A stretch of 59,332 nt of DNA from an uncultured Brachyspira sp. (lineage in GTDB: Bacteria; Spirochaetota; Brachyspiria; Brachyspirales; Brachyspiraceae), in NCBI RefSeq assembly GCF_910578695.1, contig NZ_CAJTQJ010000011.1, positions 1 through 59,332 on the forward strand. The letters run 5' to 3'. The notes below the pieces were generated by a model. That model saw only the letters and a list, made by a program, of their open reading frames with translations. It made no database searches and had not been told where the DNA came from. The translations under genes were made by a program, and so were the position numbers. The first letter of the stretch is position 1; the number at the start of each line of letters is the position of its first letter. Shown piece after piece: positions 18,349 through 27,540 of the stretch.

Positions 18349-19058
18349 TTTTGCTGTCCTATAATTTGATTAATATTATTCAAAACAGTTTGTTTTAAAT
18401 TATTTTCAACAGGCATATTGAGTATTTTTCTATATGCTGCTACTGCTTCATTATAATTTCTTCTGCTGTACTGTATTCTGGCTAATAAAAATAAATAATC
18501 TGCATTATTAGGATTTATTTCAACAGCTTTTTTAATATTTTCAAAAGCTTCTTCATAATTATCCTGATGTACTCCTTTTAATGATGCTAAAGCGGCATAA
18601 TAGTTTGCATTATTAGAATCTTTACTTATTGCAAACACTATATTATTTTCTGCTCTTTTTATAAAATTAGTCTTTTGTTCATAAGTATCAGCACTCTCTG
18701 ATAAATTCATATAAGATATTCCAAGTCCGTATCTTAAATAAGGGCTGTTCGGCAGTATTTTTAAAGCCTCTGTAAAATATTTAGCTGAATATGCATACTG
18801 CTGTTTTGCCAAGCTTCTTTCTGCTAATACTCTGTAAACTGCAGCAAGTCTGTCCTGAGCATATATTTTCTGATTTATAATACTATTGTATGTAGAAGTT
18901 ATTTCAAGCAAAGCCTTATCATCATCTTCATTTTTACCTTTTTCATATAAATTATAGGCTTTATTTAAATTAAACCTGTTCGTAAATACTTGCTTATCGC
19001 AGGATAAAGCAGATAAAAAACAAATTATTAATATAAAATATTTAAAAATCTCTTTCAT
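18345..19058 (-). CDS. TPR-repeat lipoprotein
   Basis: A 237-residue exported protein. Its hydrophobic N-terminus ends in a lipobox (LSALSC, Cys20). The mature part is built of tetratricopeptide repeats: recognisable units include AYSAKYFTEALKILPNSPYL, YEEAFENIKKAVEINPNNAD and YNEAVAAYRKILN. Such proteins usually scaffold envelope complexes in spirochaetes. It is the first gene of the group running into dprA and topA, overlapping dprA by four bases. No specific partner can be read from sequence. Confidence 0.8.
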   Translation of the reverse strand: MKEIFKYFILIICFLSALSCDKQVFTNRFNLNKAYNLYEKGKNEDDDKALLEITSTYNSIINQKIYAQDRLAAVYRVLAERSLAKQQYAYSAKYFTEALKILPNSPYLRYGLGISYMNLSESADTYEQKTNFIKRAENNIVFAISKDSNNANYYAALASLKGVHQDNYEEAFENIKKAVEINPNNADYLFLLARIQYSRRNYNEAVAAYRKILNMPVENNLKQTVLNNINQIIGQQN

Positions 19059-19217
19059 TTAATTTTTTCCTAATTTTCCTTATCTCTACTATAATAATAT
19101 AAAATATAATAGAAAAAGTAAAGAAAATTATTAGTATAATAGTATATAATTAATAAAAATATACTGTATTCTATATAGTAAAGTTATTTTAATCAATAAT
19201 CAATAATTAAAAAAATA

Positions 19218-22200
19218 TTATTTTAGGAATATAATATCAGTTTTTGTTTTATCTTTATCTATATTATTAAATACTTTCTGAAACATATATTTATAATTAT
19301 TTAACTGATATTGATATTTATTTATATTATATTCGCTTTGTTCTGAAGTTTTATAATCCAATATAAAATATTCATTATTTTTATTTTTTGTTATGATGTC
19401 AATTTTTCCTGTTATCATTTTTTTATCATCATAATGCTGAAATGTATGCTCTCTTGATACTATTTCTTCTTCTCCAAGCAGTATATTTTGTATATGTTTA
19501 TTTTCAAACAGCTTTTTAAATGCCGTATTTAAACTTTCTATTAACTGTTCTTTATTATAATGATTATTGCTTTTTATAATATATGATTTTATTTTTTCTA
19601 AATATTTATCATTTTCTTTTTTGTATTTATCAAAGTCAAAATATTCAAGCATATTATGTATAATTATACCTATGTCTTTATACGATATAAACTCTATATC
19701 TTCGCTGTATTCATCATCATCTGTATTTTTTATATCATTTTCAAGTTTGGATATTTTTCTATCAAGAATATCTGATATATTAATATAATTTTTATTTAAT
19801 GAATTATTATTTAGAGAAGGATTAATATTTTTTATTATTTTATTTTCACTTTCTTTTTTATTTTCTTTATTAAGAGTATTTATTTTTTGCTTTACTGTCT
19901 GGGCATTTTTTATATTTATTTCATTTTCAGGCTTTATAGAGAGCCCGTATAAATATGTATCTATAAATTCATTTTCTATATTATTAATTTTAATTAAGCC
20001 TTTAGTATTTTCGCTTGTTATATCATCTTTATAATTTTTTACTGTATTTTTGAAATATGTATTTAAATATGCTCTGTAGGTTTCTCCTTTTAAATGCTCG
20101 CCTGAAAGTATTAAATTATTAGAGGCTCTTGTTAATGCCACATATAATAATCTTTTTTTCTCTGAAATTTCGCTTTTTTTATTAATGTCTGCATTTGATT
20201 TAGAAAAATCTATATTATAATATCTGTTTTTTACAGGAAGCCTTATAAAAGATGAATCTTCTATAAAATCAAAATCAGACAAATATGACCTTATATAACT
20301 TCCCATCCCTGCTGCAAATACATTATTAAATTCCAGCCCCTTAGATTTATGTATTGTCATTATTTTTACAGATTCTACTGATAATTTAGGTATAGCAGAA
20401 TAGGGTTCATTATCATTTGTATTTTTTAAATTAAGTACAAAATCATATATATTATTTCCTGTATGATTTTCAAAGTCATTGGCTATAGATTTTAATTTTT
20501 CTATATTAGCATAAGAGATTTCTGCATCATTCATAGTCATCAAATAATTATAAAAATTAGTATCAATGCATATAGTTTCTATTATTTCAGAGGCATTCAT
20601 CATTGGTATTTTGCTTTCTATATTATTTAGAGTTTCTTTAGCTTTTTTTAATTGATTATAATAATTTTTAGATTTTGCTATCTCTTCTATTTTACTGTAA
20701 TTATCTTCGCTGTATTTCATTTTTGGGAAATAATCTTTTATATCCAAGCCTTTTATATATAAGCTGAATAGAAAGTCAGATAAATTATTAATATCAATAT
20801 CAAATAATTCGCTTCTAAGAATTTCAGGAAGTTTAGCATGATCTCTTAATATTAAATACTCCAAAAATGTTTTTATTAATACTATTTCTTCTCTTGAGTA
20901 GAATTTGTTTCCGCCGTCTATATAGTATGGTATTTTATAATCGGATAATGCTTTTAAATATTTGTCTAATCTGTTAAATGTCTGAAGCAGTATAACTGTA
21001 TTTTTATAATCATCGCTGTAATTATTTTTTATATATTCAGCTATAGCATAAGCCTCTAATTCTGTTTTATCATCTGCATACAAATGAATATTCTCATTTT
21101 CTATATTATTATTAAATATTAATAAAGATGCGGCTTTATCATTAGTTTTTTTATTATAATCTAAATCATCTTCATCTTTATAATTTATATTATCATCAAT
21201 AAATACAGTGTTTTTAAAAAAATCATTAAAAAAATCTATTAACATAGAATTGCTTCTATAATTATCTTTTAAATATCTGACATAATTGCTGAAATTTTTT
21301 TGAATATCTGTAAATGCATTTAAATTTGCATTTCTGAATCTGTATATAGATTGTTTTCTGTCTCCTACTATCATCAGTTTCTTATCTGTTTTGCTTTTAT
21401 CTGTAATATTTCTATTTCCAAATACTATTAAATTTATGAAGTCAAATTGAAGAATGCTTGTATCCTGTGCTTCATCTAATATTAATACAGATATATTATC
21501 TCTAATTTCTTTTGATATATCATTATTTTCTAATGCCTCTATTGCCTTATACATCATATCTTCATAAGAGTATATGCCTATATTCGATTTTACTTTTTCT
21601 ATATGATTATATGTTTCTTTTATAAAGTTTATCACATCTTTATAATTTTCTTCATTGTATAGTATATTAACATAATTAAGCATATCAGTGCAGAATATTT
21701 TTAAATCATTTAATAATGCTCTAAACTCATTATGCTTAGTATTTCCCAATTTTGCATCAGATACATCATATAAAGCAGTTCTTATATATTCATAATCTTC
21801 TGCTTTTAATTCTTTTATCTTATCTTTATTTTTTATCAAATCAATTTTTTTTATAAGAACAGATATTTTATTTTTACATTCGTTTATATATTTTCCGCTT
21901 TTTAAATTATCATTTATGAGTTCTATGCTGTAATTATATATATTATTATATGCATTATCATATTCTTTATTATCTATTTTAGTCAGTTCTAATGCTTTTT
22001 CTTCAAATTTATCTATATTTTCAAGTCTGGGCTTTATTTTTAGCAGAAAATGCATTATTTTATTTGCGAATTGATTTTTTATTTCTTCTGTGGATATTCT
22101 ATATAATGAGCGTATAGTTTTCGTATATTCTGCCTTTCTTAAAACATTTAAAATTTCACTTCTTAATGTTTCCTGAATATCAATGCTATCTTCCAATATT

Positions 22201-22601
22201 GATATATTATGAGGTATAGAAAGATGCATTGCATTTTCCATTGCTATTGAATTTGCTAATGCATTTATAGTTGAAATTTTTGCACTTGTAATAATATCTC
22301 TATAAACATTCTGCCAATATTTTTGTTCTTTTATAGATTCTTCATTATTTGTTTTTTTTATATTATCTATTTTATCTCTTATTTTTGCTCTTATTCTAAA
22401 AAGCATTTCATTAGCAGCAGCCTTTGTAAAAGTAATAACCGCTATATTTGATACTTTTTCTCTATTTTCTAATAGCCTTAAATATATTTCTGTTATTGTG
22501 CTTGTTTTTCCTGTTCCTGCAGATGCATTAACGAAACATAAGCCGTTATCTTCAAAACATTTTATTATATCTTTTTGTTTATCATTTAAATCGAATGCCA
22601 T
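19218..22601 (-). CDS. AddA-like UvrD-family helicase with C-terminal RecB-type nuclease domain
   Basis: A large (about 1127 residues) double-strand-break-processing helicase-nuclease. The N-terminus has Walker A NASAGTGKTSTI. Further superfamily 1 motifs are ITFTKAAANEM, LILDEAQDTS, GDRKQSIYRFR, TIHKSKGLEF and LYVALTRA. The C-terminal nuclease module shows GKIDII and the catalytic ILDYKTS, typical of RecB/AddA. I place the start at the ATG at 22601 (MAFDLNDKQ), since AGGA precedes it, rather than an upstream in-frame ATG at 22625. No addB or rexB is adjacent; upstream, a permease gene diverges. It may act with a distant AddB or alone. Confidence 0.87.
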   Translation of the reverse strand: MAFDLNDKQKDIIKCFEDNGLCFVNASAGTGKTSTITEIYLRLLENREKVSNIAVITFTKAAANEMLFRIRAKIRDKIDNIKKTNNEESIKEQKYWQNVYRDIITSAKISTINALANSIAMENAMHLSIPHNISILEDSIDIQETLRSEILNVLRKAEYTKTIRSLYRISTEEIKNQFANKIMHFLLKIKPRLENIDKFEEKALELTKIDNKEYDNAYNNIYNYSIELINDNLKSGKYINECKNKISVLIKKIDLIKNKDKIKELKAEDYEYIRTALYDVSDAKLGNTKHNEFRALLNDLKIFCTDMLNYVNILYNEENYKDVINFIKETYNHIEKVKSNIGIYSYEDMMYKAIEALENNDISKEIRDNISVLILDEAQDTSILQFDFINLIVFGNRNITDKSKTDKKLMIVGDRKQSIYRFRNANLNAFTDIQKNFSNYVRYLKDNYRSNSMLIDFFNDFFKNTVFIDDNINYKDEDDLDYNKKTNDKAASLLIFNNNIENENIHLYADDKTELEAYAIAEYIKNNYSDDYKNTVILLQTFNRLDKYLKALSDYKIPYYIDGGNKFYSREEIVLIKTFLEYLILRDHAKLPEILRSELFDIDINNLSDFLFSLYIKGLDIKDYFPKMKYSEDNYSKIEEIAKSKNYYNQLKKAKETLNNIESKIPMMNASEIIETICIDTNFYNYLMTMNDAEISYANIEKLKSIANDFENHTGNNIYDFVLNLKNTNDNEPYSAIPKLSVESVKIMTIHKSKGLEFNNVFAAGMGSYIRSYLSDFDFIEDSSFIRLPVKNRYYNIDFSKSNADINKKSEISEKKRLLYVALTRASNNLILSGEHLKGETYRAYLNTYFKNTVKNYKDDITSENTKGLIKINNIENEFIDTYLYGLSIKPENEINIKNAQTVKQKINTLNKENKKESENKIIKNINPSLNNNSLNKNYINISDILDRKISKLENDIKNTDDDEYSEDIEFISYKDIGIIIHNMLEYFDFDKYKKENDKYLEKIKSYIIKSNNHYNKEQLIESLNTAFKKLFENKHIQNILLGEEEIVSREHTFQHYDDKKMITGKIDIITKNKNNEYFILDYKTSEQSEYNINKYQYQLNNYKYMFQKVFNNIDKDKTKTDIIFLK

Positions 22602-22712
22602 ATTCCTATGATAACATAAATACATAATAATTCAAATTAAAATACTTGAAAAATATATTTATATTATTATAATGAATTAATTAACATTATATTTTTTTAT
22701 TTTGGAGGTTTT

Positions 22713-23831
22713 ATGAATAAAAATAATATAGGCTATATCTTTTTTGTAGCTTTTATATTTTTGTCTATTTTTATAATGTATAAATTATTAAAGCCATTCG
22801 GTATGATAATATTTTTTGCCGTTGTCTTTTATGTGGTATTAAATCCTCTTTTTATAAAGGCTATGGGAAAAAGCTATAAAAAAACTGATAAACTTTCTAT
22901 TATAAAGAAAAATACTTTAGCACTTCTTTTTTCTCTTATATCTTTAATTATATTTTTAGTGCCTACTAGTATATTAGTTTATACTATAATAGTTCAGCTT
23001 ATAGATATTTCTAATATAGGTATTAAATATTTTATGAATTTAGATGTTAATAAAGTTCTAAATAATTCTAATATAAATAATTTTCTTAAATCTCTTCCGA
23101 TAGATATTTCTATGGAAACTATATTAAAAGGAATACAGGATACTTCGCTTTCAAATTTAACTTTTATAAGTTCATATTTAACTCAGAATGTAGCAAGTTT
23201 ATTAAAAAGTACAGGCGGATTTGTAAGTTCATTTATATTTATGATGTTTTCTTTGTTTTTTTTCTTTATAGACGGAGAATATTTATCAGCACAGGTTAGA
23301 ACATTGATTCCTATAGACGGCAAGTATATTGATAGAATGGTTAAGCAGGTTTCTGAGGGTATAAAAGGCATAGTGTTTGGAAATTTATTTACGGGAATAT
23401 TTCAGGGTTTTTGTGCTTTTATAGTGTATAGTGTATTTGGCGTTTCTAATTCATTTACTTTTGCATTTCTTACTATAATAGCTTCTTTTATGCCTATAAT
23501 AGGTACTACTATAATATGGATTCCTTTAGGCATATTATTTTTAATAAACGGAGCAATTGTTAAATCTTTAATATTTATTGTTTGTGCTTGGTTTTTTATT
23601 ACTATACCTGATAATTTTGTACGCCCTTTGCTTCTTGGAAATAGAATAGAGCTTCATCCTTTATTTATTTTCTTTTCAATACTTGGAGGCGTTTTATTCT
23701 TCGGACTTTCCGGAATAATATTAGGACCTTTGAGTTTTATACTATTCTTTGAAATTATGAAAATATATAATGAAGAGCGTTTATTGGAAGCAAAAAAAGA
23801 AAGAATCTCAAAAAAGCGAAGATTATCATAA
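22713..23831 (+). CDS. AI-2E/PerM family permease
   Basis: A 372-residue polytopic membrane protein of the AI-2E transporter (PerM/YdiK) family. It has paired N-terminal helices, a soluble segment (about 75-215) containing two further helices, and a C-terminal block of membrane helices. Family features include the proline-containing GPLSFILFFEI near the end and the SFMPIIGTTIIWIP stretch. Members export diverse small molecules or sodium/proton; the name reflects one E. coli protein and should not be taken as the substrate. A GGAGG ribosome site precedes the ATG. Transcribed divergently from the AddA-like gene. Confidence 0.85.
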   Translation: MNKNNIGYIFFVAFIFLSIFIMYKLLKPFGMIIFFAVVFYVVLNPLFIKAMGKSYKKTDKLSIIKKNTLALLFSLISLIIFLVPTSILVYTIIVQLIDISNIGIKYFMNLDVNKVLNNSNINNFLKSLPIDISMETILKGIQDTSLSNLTFISSYLTQNVASLLKSTGGFVSSFIFMMFSLFFFFIDGEYLSAQVRTLIPIDGKYIDRMVKQVSEGIKGIVFGNLFTGIFQGFCAFIVYSVFGVSNSFTFAFLTIIASFMPIIGTTIIWIPLGILFLINGAIVKSLIFIVCAWFFITIPDNFVRPLLLGNRIELHPLFIFFSILGGVLFFGLSGIILGPLSFILFFEIMKIYNEERLLEAKKERISKKRRLS

Positions 23832-23869
23832 TTATAAATTGTTATAAATAATTATTAAGAGTTTTGTTT

Positions 23870-24850
23870 ATGATGAAAATATTAATTATAGGAATGAATT
23901 ATATAGGAGATACAATATTTATTACTCCGCTTATAAGGGCAGTTAAAAAACATTATAATAATTGTATTATTGATATTGTAAATGGTATAAGGGGAATAGA
24001 TATATTAAAAGAAAATCCTTATATAAATAATATAATAGTCAGAGATGATAATGTATTAGAATATATAAAAAGTAAGAATTATGATATAGGCATTACAGCA
24101 ACGACAGCATTTTACGGAGCTTCTCTTTTATATAAAGCAAAAATACCTATAAGGGCTGGAGTAAACAGCGAGCTTAGAGGATTTTTGCTTAATAAAAAAA
24201 CTTCTTGGAAGAAACATAAAAGGCATATAGTAGATACTATTCTTTCTGTACTAAAACCTATAAATATAGCAACTGACGGAATAAACACCGAAATTTTTTT
24301 AAGCGAAAAAGAAAATGAATTCGGTTTTAATAAAATGAGAGATTATAAAAATGCCCTGCTTGTTCACGGCGGCGCCACTAGGATAAGTAAAAGATATGGC
24401 ATATATAATTTTTCTAAACTCATAGATATGTTTTATAAAGAAAAGCAGATTCCTATAATATTGATAGGTTCTAAAGATGATTTAGATTTTTCTGATGAAA
24501 TGAAAAAAAGATTGGGAAATGTAATAGCCGATGATTTTACGAATAAATTGAATATTAGAGAACTTATATCTGTAATAAAGCATTCTTATGCATTGATTGG
24601 CGGAGATAGTGCACCTTTGCATATAGCTAATGCCTGCGGTATATATTCAATAGGAATATTCGGAGATACTCTGCCTTTGATTTATGGAGCTAGGGGAGAT
24701 AAAGCTATTAATATAGAGGCTAGAAAAAAATATTGTAATGCATTAAAAAGTTTTCACTGCGAGTATATTAAAAGAGGCTGCAAAACTATTGACTGCCTAA
24801 AAAAACTTGAACCTAAAGAGATACTGCCTTATATTTTATCTGTTTATTAA
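23870..24850 (+). CDS. Glycosyltransferase family 9 (heptosyltransferase-like)
   Basis: About 326 residues with the GT9/ADP-heptose:LPS heptosyltransferase fold. The N-terminal Rossmann half opens with KILIIGMNYIGDTIFITPL, including the family GD and TP. The C-terminal half contains LIGGDSAPLHIANACG and GIFGDT, the donor-sugar binding loop. It probably adds a sugar to lipooligosaccharide or another envelope glycan. Two adjacent ATGs (23870 and 23873) are possible starts; an in-frame TTG at 23864 is less likely. It follows the permease by about 40 bases, so they may be cotranscribed. Donor and acceptor cannot be stated. Confidence 0.85.
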   Translation: MMKILIIGMNYIGDTIFITPLIRAVKKHYNNCIIDIVNGIRGIDILKENPYINNIIVRDDNVLEYIKSKNYDIGITATTAFYGASLLYKAKIPIRAGVNSELRGFLLNKKTSWKKHKRHIVDTILSVLKPINIATDGINTEIFLSEKENEFGFNKMRDYKNALLVHGGATRISKRYGIYNFSKLIDMFYKEKQIPIILIGSKDDLDFSDEMKKRLGNVIADDFTNKLNIRELISVIKHSYALIGGDSAPLHIANACGIYSIGIFGDTLPLIYGARGDKAINIEARKKYCNALKSFHCEYIKRGCKTIDCLKKLEPKEILPYILSVY

Positions 24851-24965
24851 GTATATTGAAAAGTATTTTATTATTTATTATAAAATAAATTAAAAACAAT
24901 AAAATATACTAATATATAATTATTAAAGAATGAGTTATGAATAAAGTAAAAATAAAATATATTTT

Positions 24966-26090
24966 TTATTCGTATTTCTTTACTCCTTTTATAAGGCTTT
25001 TTTTCATATCCGAAGTAAATACATTAATTTTATCAGCATTAGGTTTTAAAATTATTATTTCATTTTTTTCATACATTCTTTTTGCGTATGATGAGTCCTC
25101 TGAATATTCTATACTAGACTGACATTGCAGAATTTCATTATCATTAAAATGCAGTAAATAATTAGTATATCTTCCAAGAAAAGTTTTAGATATAATTTTT
25201 GCTTTTATGCCTTCTTCATTTTCAGTATTCAAAAAAAACTCTTCAGGTCTTATCGCTGCAATAACTTCATCTTTGTCTTTAACATCTAATAAATTATCCA
25301 TTTTAAGTTTATATCCGCATCTAAATAAAAGATATGCATCATTTCCTTCTTTTTCTATACTTGCATAAAATAAATTTGAATGCCCTATAAAAGCAGCGAC
25401 AAAAGCATTATAAGGTCTTGTATAAATACTGACAGGGCTTCCAATTTGCTGTATAACTCCATTTTTCATTACAGCTATTCTGTCAGATACAGCAAGAGCT
25501 TCTTCCTGATCATGAGTAACATATATAGTTGTGATGCCCACTTGTCTTTGTATATCTTTTACTGCAATTCTCATTTCTATTCTTAATTTAGCGTCCAAGT
25601 TAGAAAGAGGCTCGTCCATTAATAGAACATTCGGAGTTATAACTATTGCCCTTGCTAAAGCCACTCTCTGCTGCTGTCCTCCCGATAATCTTTCAGGAAG
25701 TCTGTCTTGATATTCTTCTATTTTTACTATCTGAAGTATTTCATCTACTTTTTTCTTTATAGATTCTTTATTTTCTTTTCTGAGCTTAAGCCCATATTCA
25801 ATATTCTCTCTGACAGTCATATGCGGAAATATAGCATAATTTTGAAACACCATACCAATATTTCTTTTATGAGCTGGAATATCATTGATTATATTATCAT
25901 CAAATTTTATTACTCCGCCTTCTATTGTATTAAAACCTGCAATCATACGAAGGAGAGTTGTTTTGCCGCATCCTGATGGTCCTAGCAGGGTAAAAAATTC
26001 TCCGTTTTTTATATCCAATGAAAGGTTAGGTATTATCGTAATTTTATCATAACTTTTTACTGCATTTTCAATAGATATAGATACACTCAT
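24966..26090 (-). CDS. ABC transporter ATPase, FbpC/PotA type, orphan
   Basis: A 374-residue import-type ABC ATPase. The nucleotide-binding domain has Walker A GPSGCGKTT, Q-loop FQNYAIFPHMT, signature LSGGQQQRVALARA, Walker B LLMDEPLSNLDAKL and the H-loop in YVTHDQEEA. A TOBE-type regulatory region follows from about residue 240 (IRPEEF). This architecture powers uptake of ferric iron, polyamines, sulfate or sugars. The QVGITTIYVTHDQEEA segment is most like ferric-iron ATPases, but that is only similarity. No permease or binding-protein gene is adjacent, so its transporter partners must lie elsewhere. Confidence 0.9.
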   Translation of the reverse strand: MSVSISIENAVKSYDKITIIPNLSLDIKNGEFFTLLGPSGCGKTTLLRMIAGFNTIEGGVIKFDDNIINDIPAHKRNIGMVFQNYAIFPHMTVRENIEYGLKLRKENKESIKKKVDEILQIVKIEEYQDRLPERLSGGQQQRVALARAIVITPNVLLMDEPLSNLDAKLRIEMRIAVKDIQRQVGITTIYVTHDQEEALAVSDRIAVMKNGVIQQIGSPVSIYTRPYNAFVAAFIGHSNLFYASIEKEGNDAYLLFRCGYKLKMDNLLDVKDKDEVIAAIRPEEFFLNTENEEGIKAKIISKTFLGRYTNYLLHFNDNEILQCQSSIEYSEDSSYAKRMYEKNEIIILKPNADKINVFTSDMKKSLIKGVKKYE

Positions 26091-26284
26091 TTTTATTCTC
26101 TCTCTAATTTATTTATTAAATATTATTTATTCTGTTTATATAGATTTAATTATATATTAATAAAAATATATTTAAGTTTATTTCAGCTAATTTTGTTTAT
26201 TTTTATTAACTTCAGTTTTATCATCTGTAATAATTTAATAATTTATGCATATTCAAGTGTAGAGATTGAGGCGAGTATTTATTA

Positions 26285-26318
26285 CAGATATTATATTTAA
26301 TTTATAATCTGCTTTTTT
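26285..26318 (+). terminator. Terminator-like hairpin in an intergenic region without an upstream plus-strand gene
   Basis: CAG-ATTATA (26285-26295, two-base bulge) pairs with TATAATCTG (26303-26311), followed by TTTTTT (26313-26318). The nearest plus-strand gene upstream is more than 1.4 kb away, past a convergent gene. A short GC-richer stretch (AGATTGAGGCGAG, 26261-26273) lies just before the hairpin. It could end a small RNA started within 26100-26260. The rest of 26091-26470 is AT-rich and shows nothing else. Confidence 0.3.
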
Positions 26319-26470
26319 AAAGCATTATAGTTTTTTATAAAATTATTCCTTTTTAATTTTTATTTAGTAAATATTATTTATTATATATATTATAATAAAT
26401 AATTGATTTATTGTAAATATAATATACCATTAAATAGCTGTAATTTTCTTTTTCTATTTATTAAAACAAT

Positions 26471-26535
26471 ATTAATTTTTAAAATAATATTAATTTTTAA
26501 AATAATATTAATTTTTAAAATAATATTAATTTTTA
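26471..26535 (+). repeat. 18-bp tandem repeat, 3.6 copies, directly upstream of the DMT exporter
   Basis: The unit ATTAATTTTTAAAATAAT occurs three times exactly (26471-26488, 26489-26506, 26507-26524) and then partially to 26535. It ends just before the ribosome site AGAGGAC (26537-26543) and the ATG at 26548, so copy-number change would alter leader or promoter spacing. Confidence 0.9.
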
Positions 26536-26547
26536 TAGAGGACTTCA

Positions 26548-27405
26548 ATGTTAAATATTTTATTAGTTATAATAGGCTCTATTGCTTATGGTTTTCTTCC
26601 GATTTTTGTAAAGAATATCATTCCTTATAATTATTCATCTGTTTCTATAGTTTTTTACAGATATTTTCTTACAGCAATTTTTTTATTTATGATTATTCTT
26701 ATTACTAGAAAAAGTTTTAAGATAACAAAAAGACAGTTTATAGAACTATTAATATTCAGCGTAATAGGGCTTGGACTTACATTTTTCTTTTTATCAAAAT
26801 CATTATTGTATATATCAGCAGGCTTAAGCAATATGATACATTTCGGCTATCCTGTTATAGTTCTGCTTGTTATGATATTTATGTTTAAAGAAAAAGCCAA
26901 TATATTAAAGGTTATTTCTATTATCTTTGCTGTTTCTGGAATAATACTTCTTACGCAGTCTGCAGAAGCACAATCATTTTTGGGTATTATATATGCTCTT
27001 ATAACAACAGTAACTTATGGAAGCTATATAATTGCTAATAAAAGATGCAGCTTTTCTGAAATTGATACTATGGTTTCTCTTTTTTATATGTCTTTATTTG
27101 TATCTGCAGTTTTTTTTATAGCTGGAATACTTACAGGTTCTTTACAGATTCTTAATGATTTATATGTATTTGGAAATTTTATTATTATATCTTTAGTATG
27201 TACAATATTTTCATTGGGGCTTTTGCTTTACGGAGTAAAAAAATTAGGTTCTTCTCTTGCTTCCATACTTAATATGTTCGAGCCTGCCTCTACAGCAGCA
27301 GCTTCTGTTTTTATATATAACGAAAAACTTACTACTAATATTATTATAGGTTCTATTTTTATAATACTATCTACTATAATTATGGTGATAGGCAGTAAAA
27401 AATAA
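26548..27405 (+). CDS. EamA/DMT-family transporter
   Basis: A 285-residue inner-membrane protein of the drug/metabolite transporter superfamily. About ten hydrophobic helices form two EamA repeats (residues about 3-135 and 150-283). The N-terminal repeat opens with GSIAYGFLPIFVK, and the second ends with the usual FEPASTAAASVFIYNE and a final helix. Members export amino acids, purines or other metabolites; the substrate here is unknown. The leader contains an 18-bp tandem repeat that may make expression variable. It is a single gene with the feo locus downstream. Confidence 0.87.
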   Translation: MLNILLVIIGSIAYGFLPIFVKNIIPYNYSSVSIVFYRYFLTAIFLFMIILITRKSFKITKRQFIELLIFSVIGLGLTFFFLSKSLLYISAGLSNMIHFGYPVIVLLVMIFMFKEKANILKVISIIFAVSGIILLTQSAEAQSFLGIIYALITTVTYGSYIIANKRCSFSEIDTMVSLFYMSLFVSAVFFIAGILTGSLQILNDLYVFGNFIIISLVCTIFSLGLLLYGVKKLGSSLASILNMFEPASTAAASVFIYNEKLTTNIIIGSIFIILSTIIMVIGSKK

Positions 27406-27458
27406 TACAGTTTTTTTGTTTTTTTGTATAATAAAATAACAAAATATATTTTTACCTA

Positions 27459-27486
27459 TTGACAATTATTATATAAATGTTAGAAT
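27459..27486 (+). promoter_or_regulatory. feoAB promoter
   Basis: A consensus TTGACA (27459-27464) and TAGAAT (27481-27486) are 16 bases apart. The transcript would start near 27493. AAAGGAG lies just upstream of the ATG at 27541. Confidence 0.7.
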
Positions 27487-27492
27487 ATACAA

Positions 27493-27507
27493 ACACTTTG
27501 TAAGTGT
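27493..27507 (+). promoter_or_regulatory. Candidate operator at the feoAB transcription start
   Basis: ACACTT (27493-27498) and AAGTGT (27502-27507) form a perfect 6-3-6 inverted repeat, sitting on the predicted transcription start just after the -10 box. That is an ideal repressor position. It does not match the standard Fur or DtxR box, so the regulator is unknown. Confidence 0.45.
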
Positions 27508-27540
27508 ACATTAATTTCTGTTATACAAAGGAGAGAATTT

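Noticed and set aside
24937..25122. 61-residue plus-strand ORF
   Set aside because: Antisense to the end of the ABC ATPase gene, whose protein is clearly conserved.
26403..26630. 75-residue ORF over the 18-bp repeat (repeated ILIFKI)
   Set aside because: The frame is produced by the AT repeat and overlaps the true DMT start.
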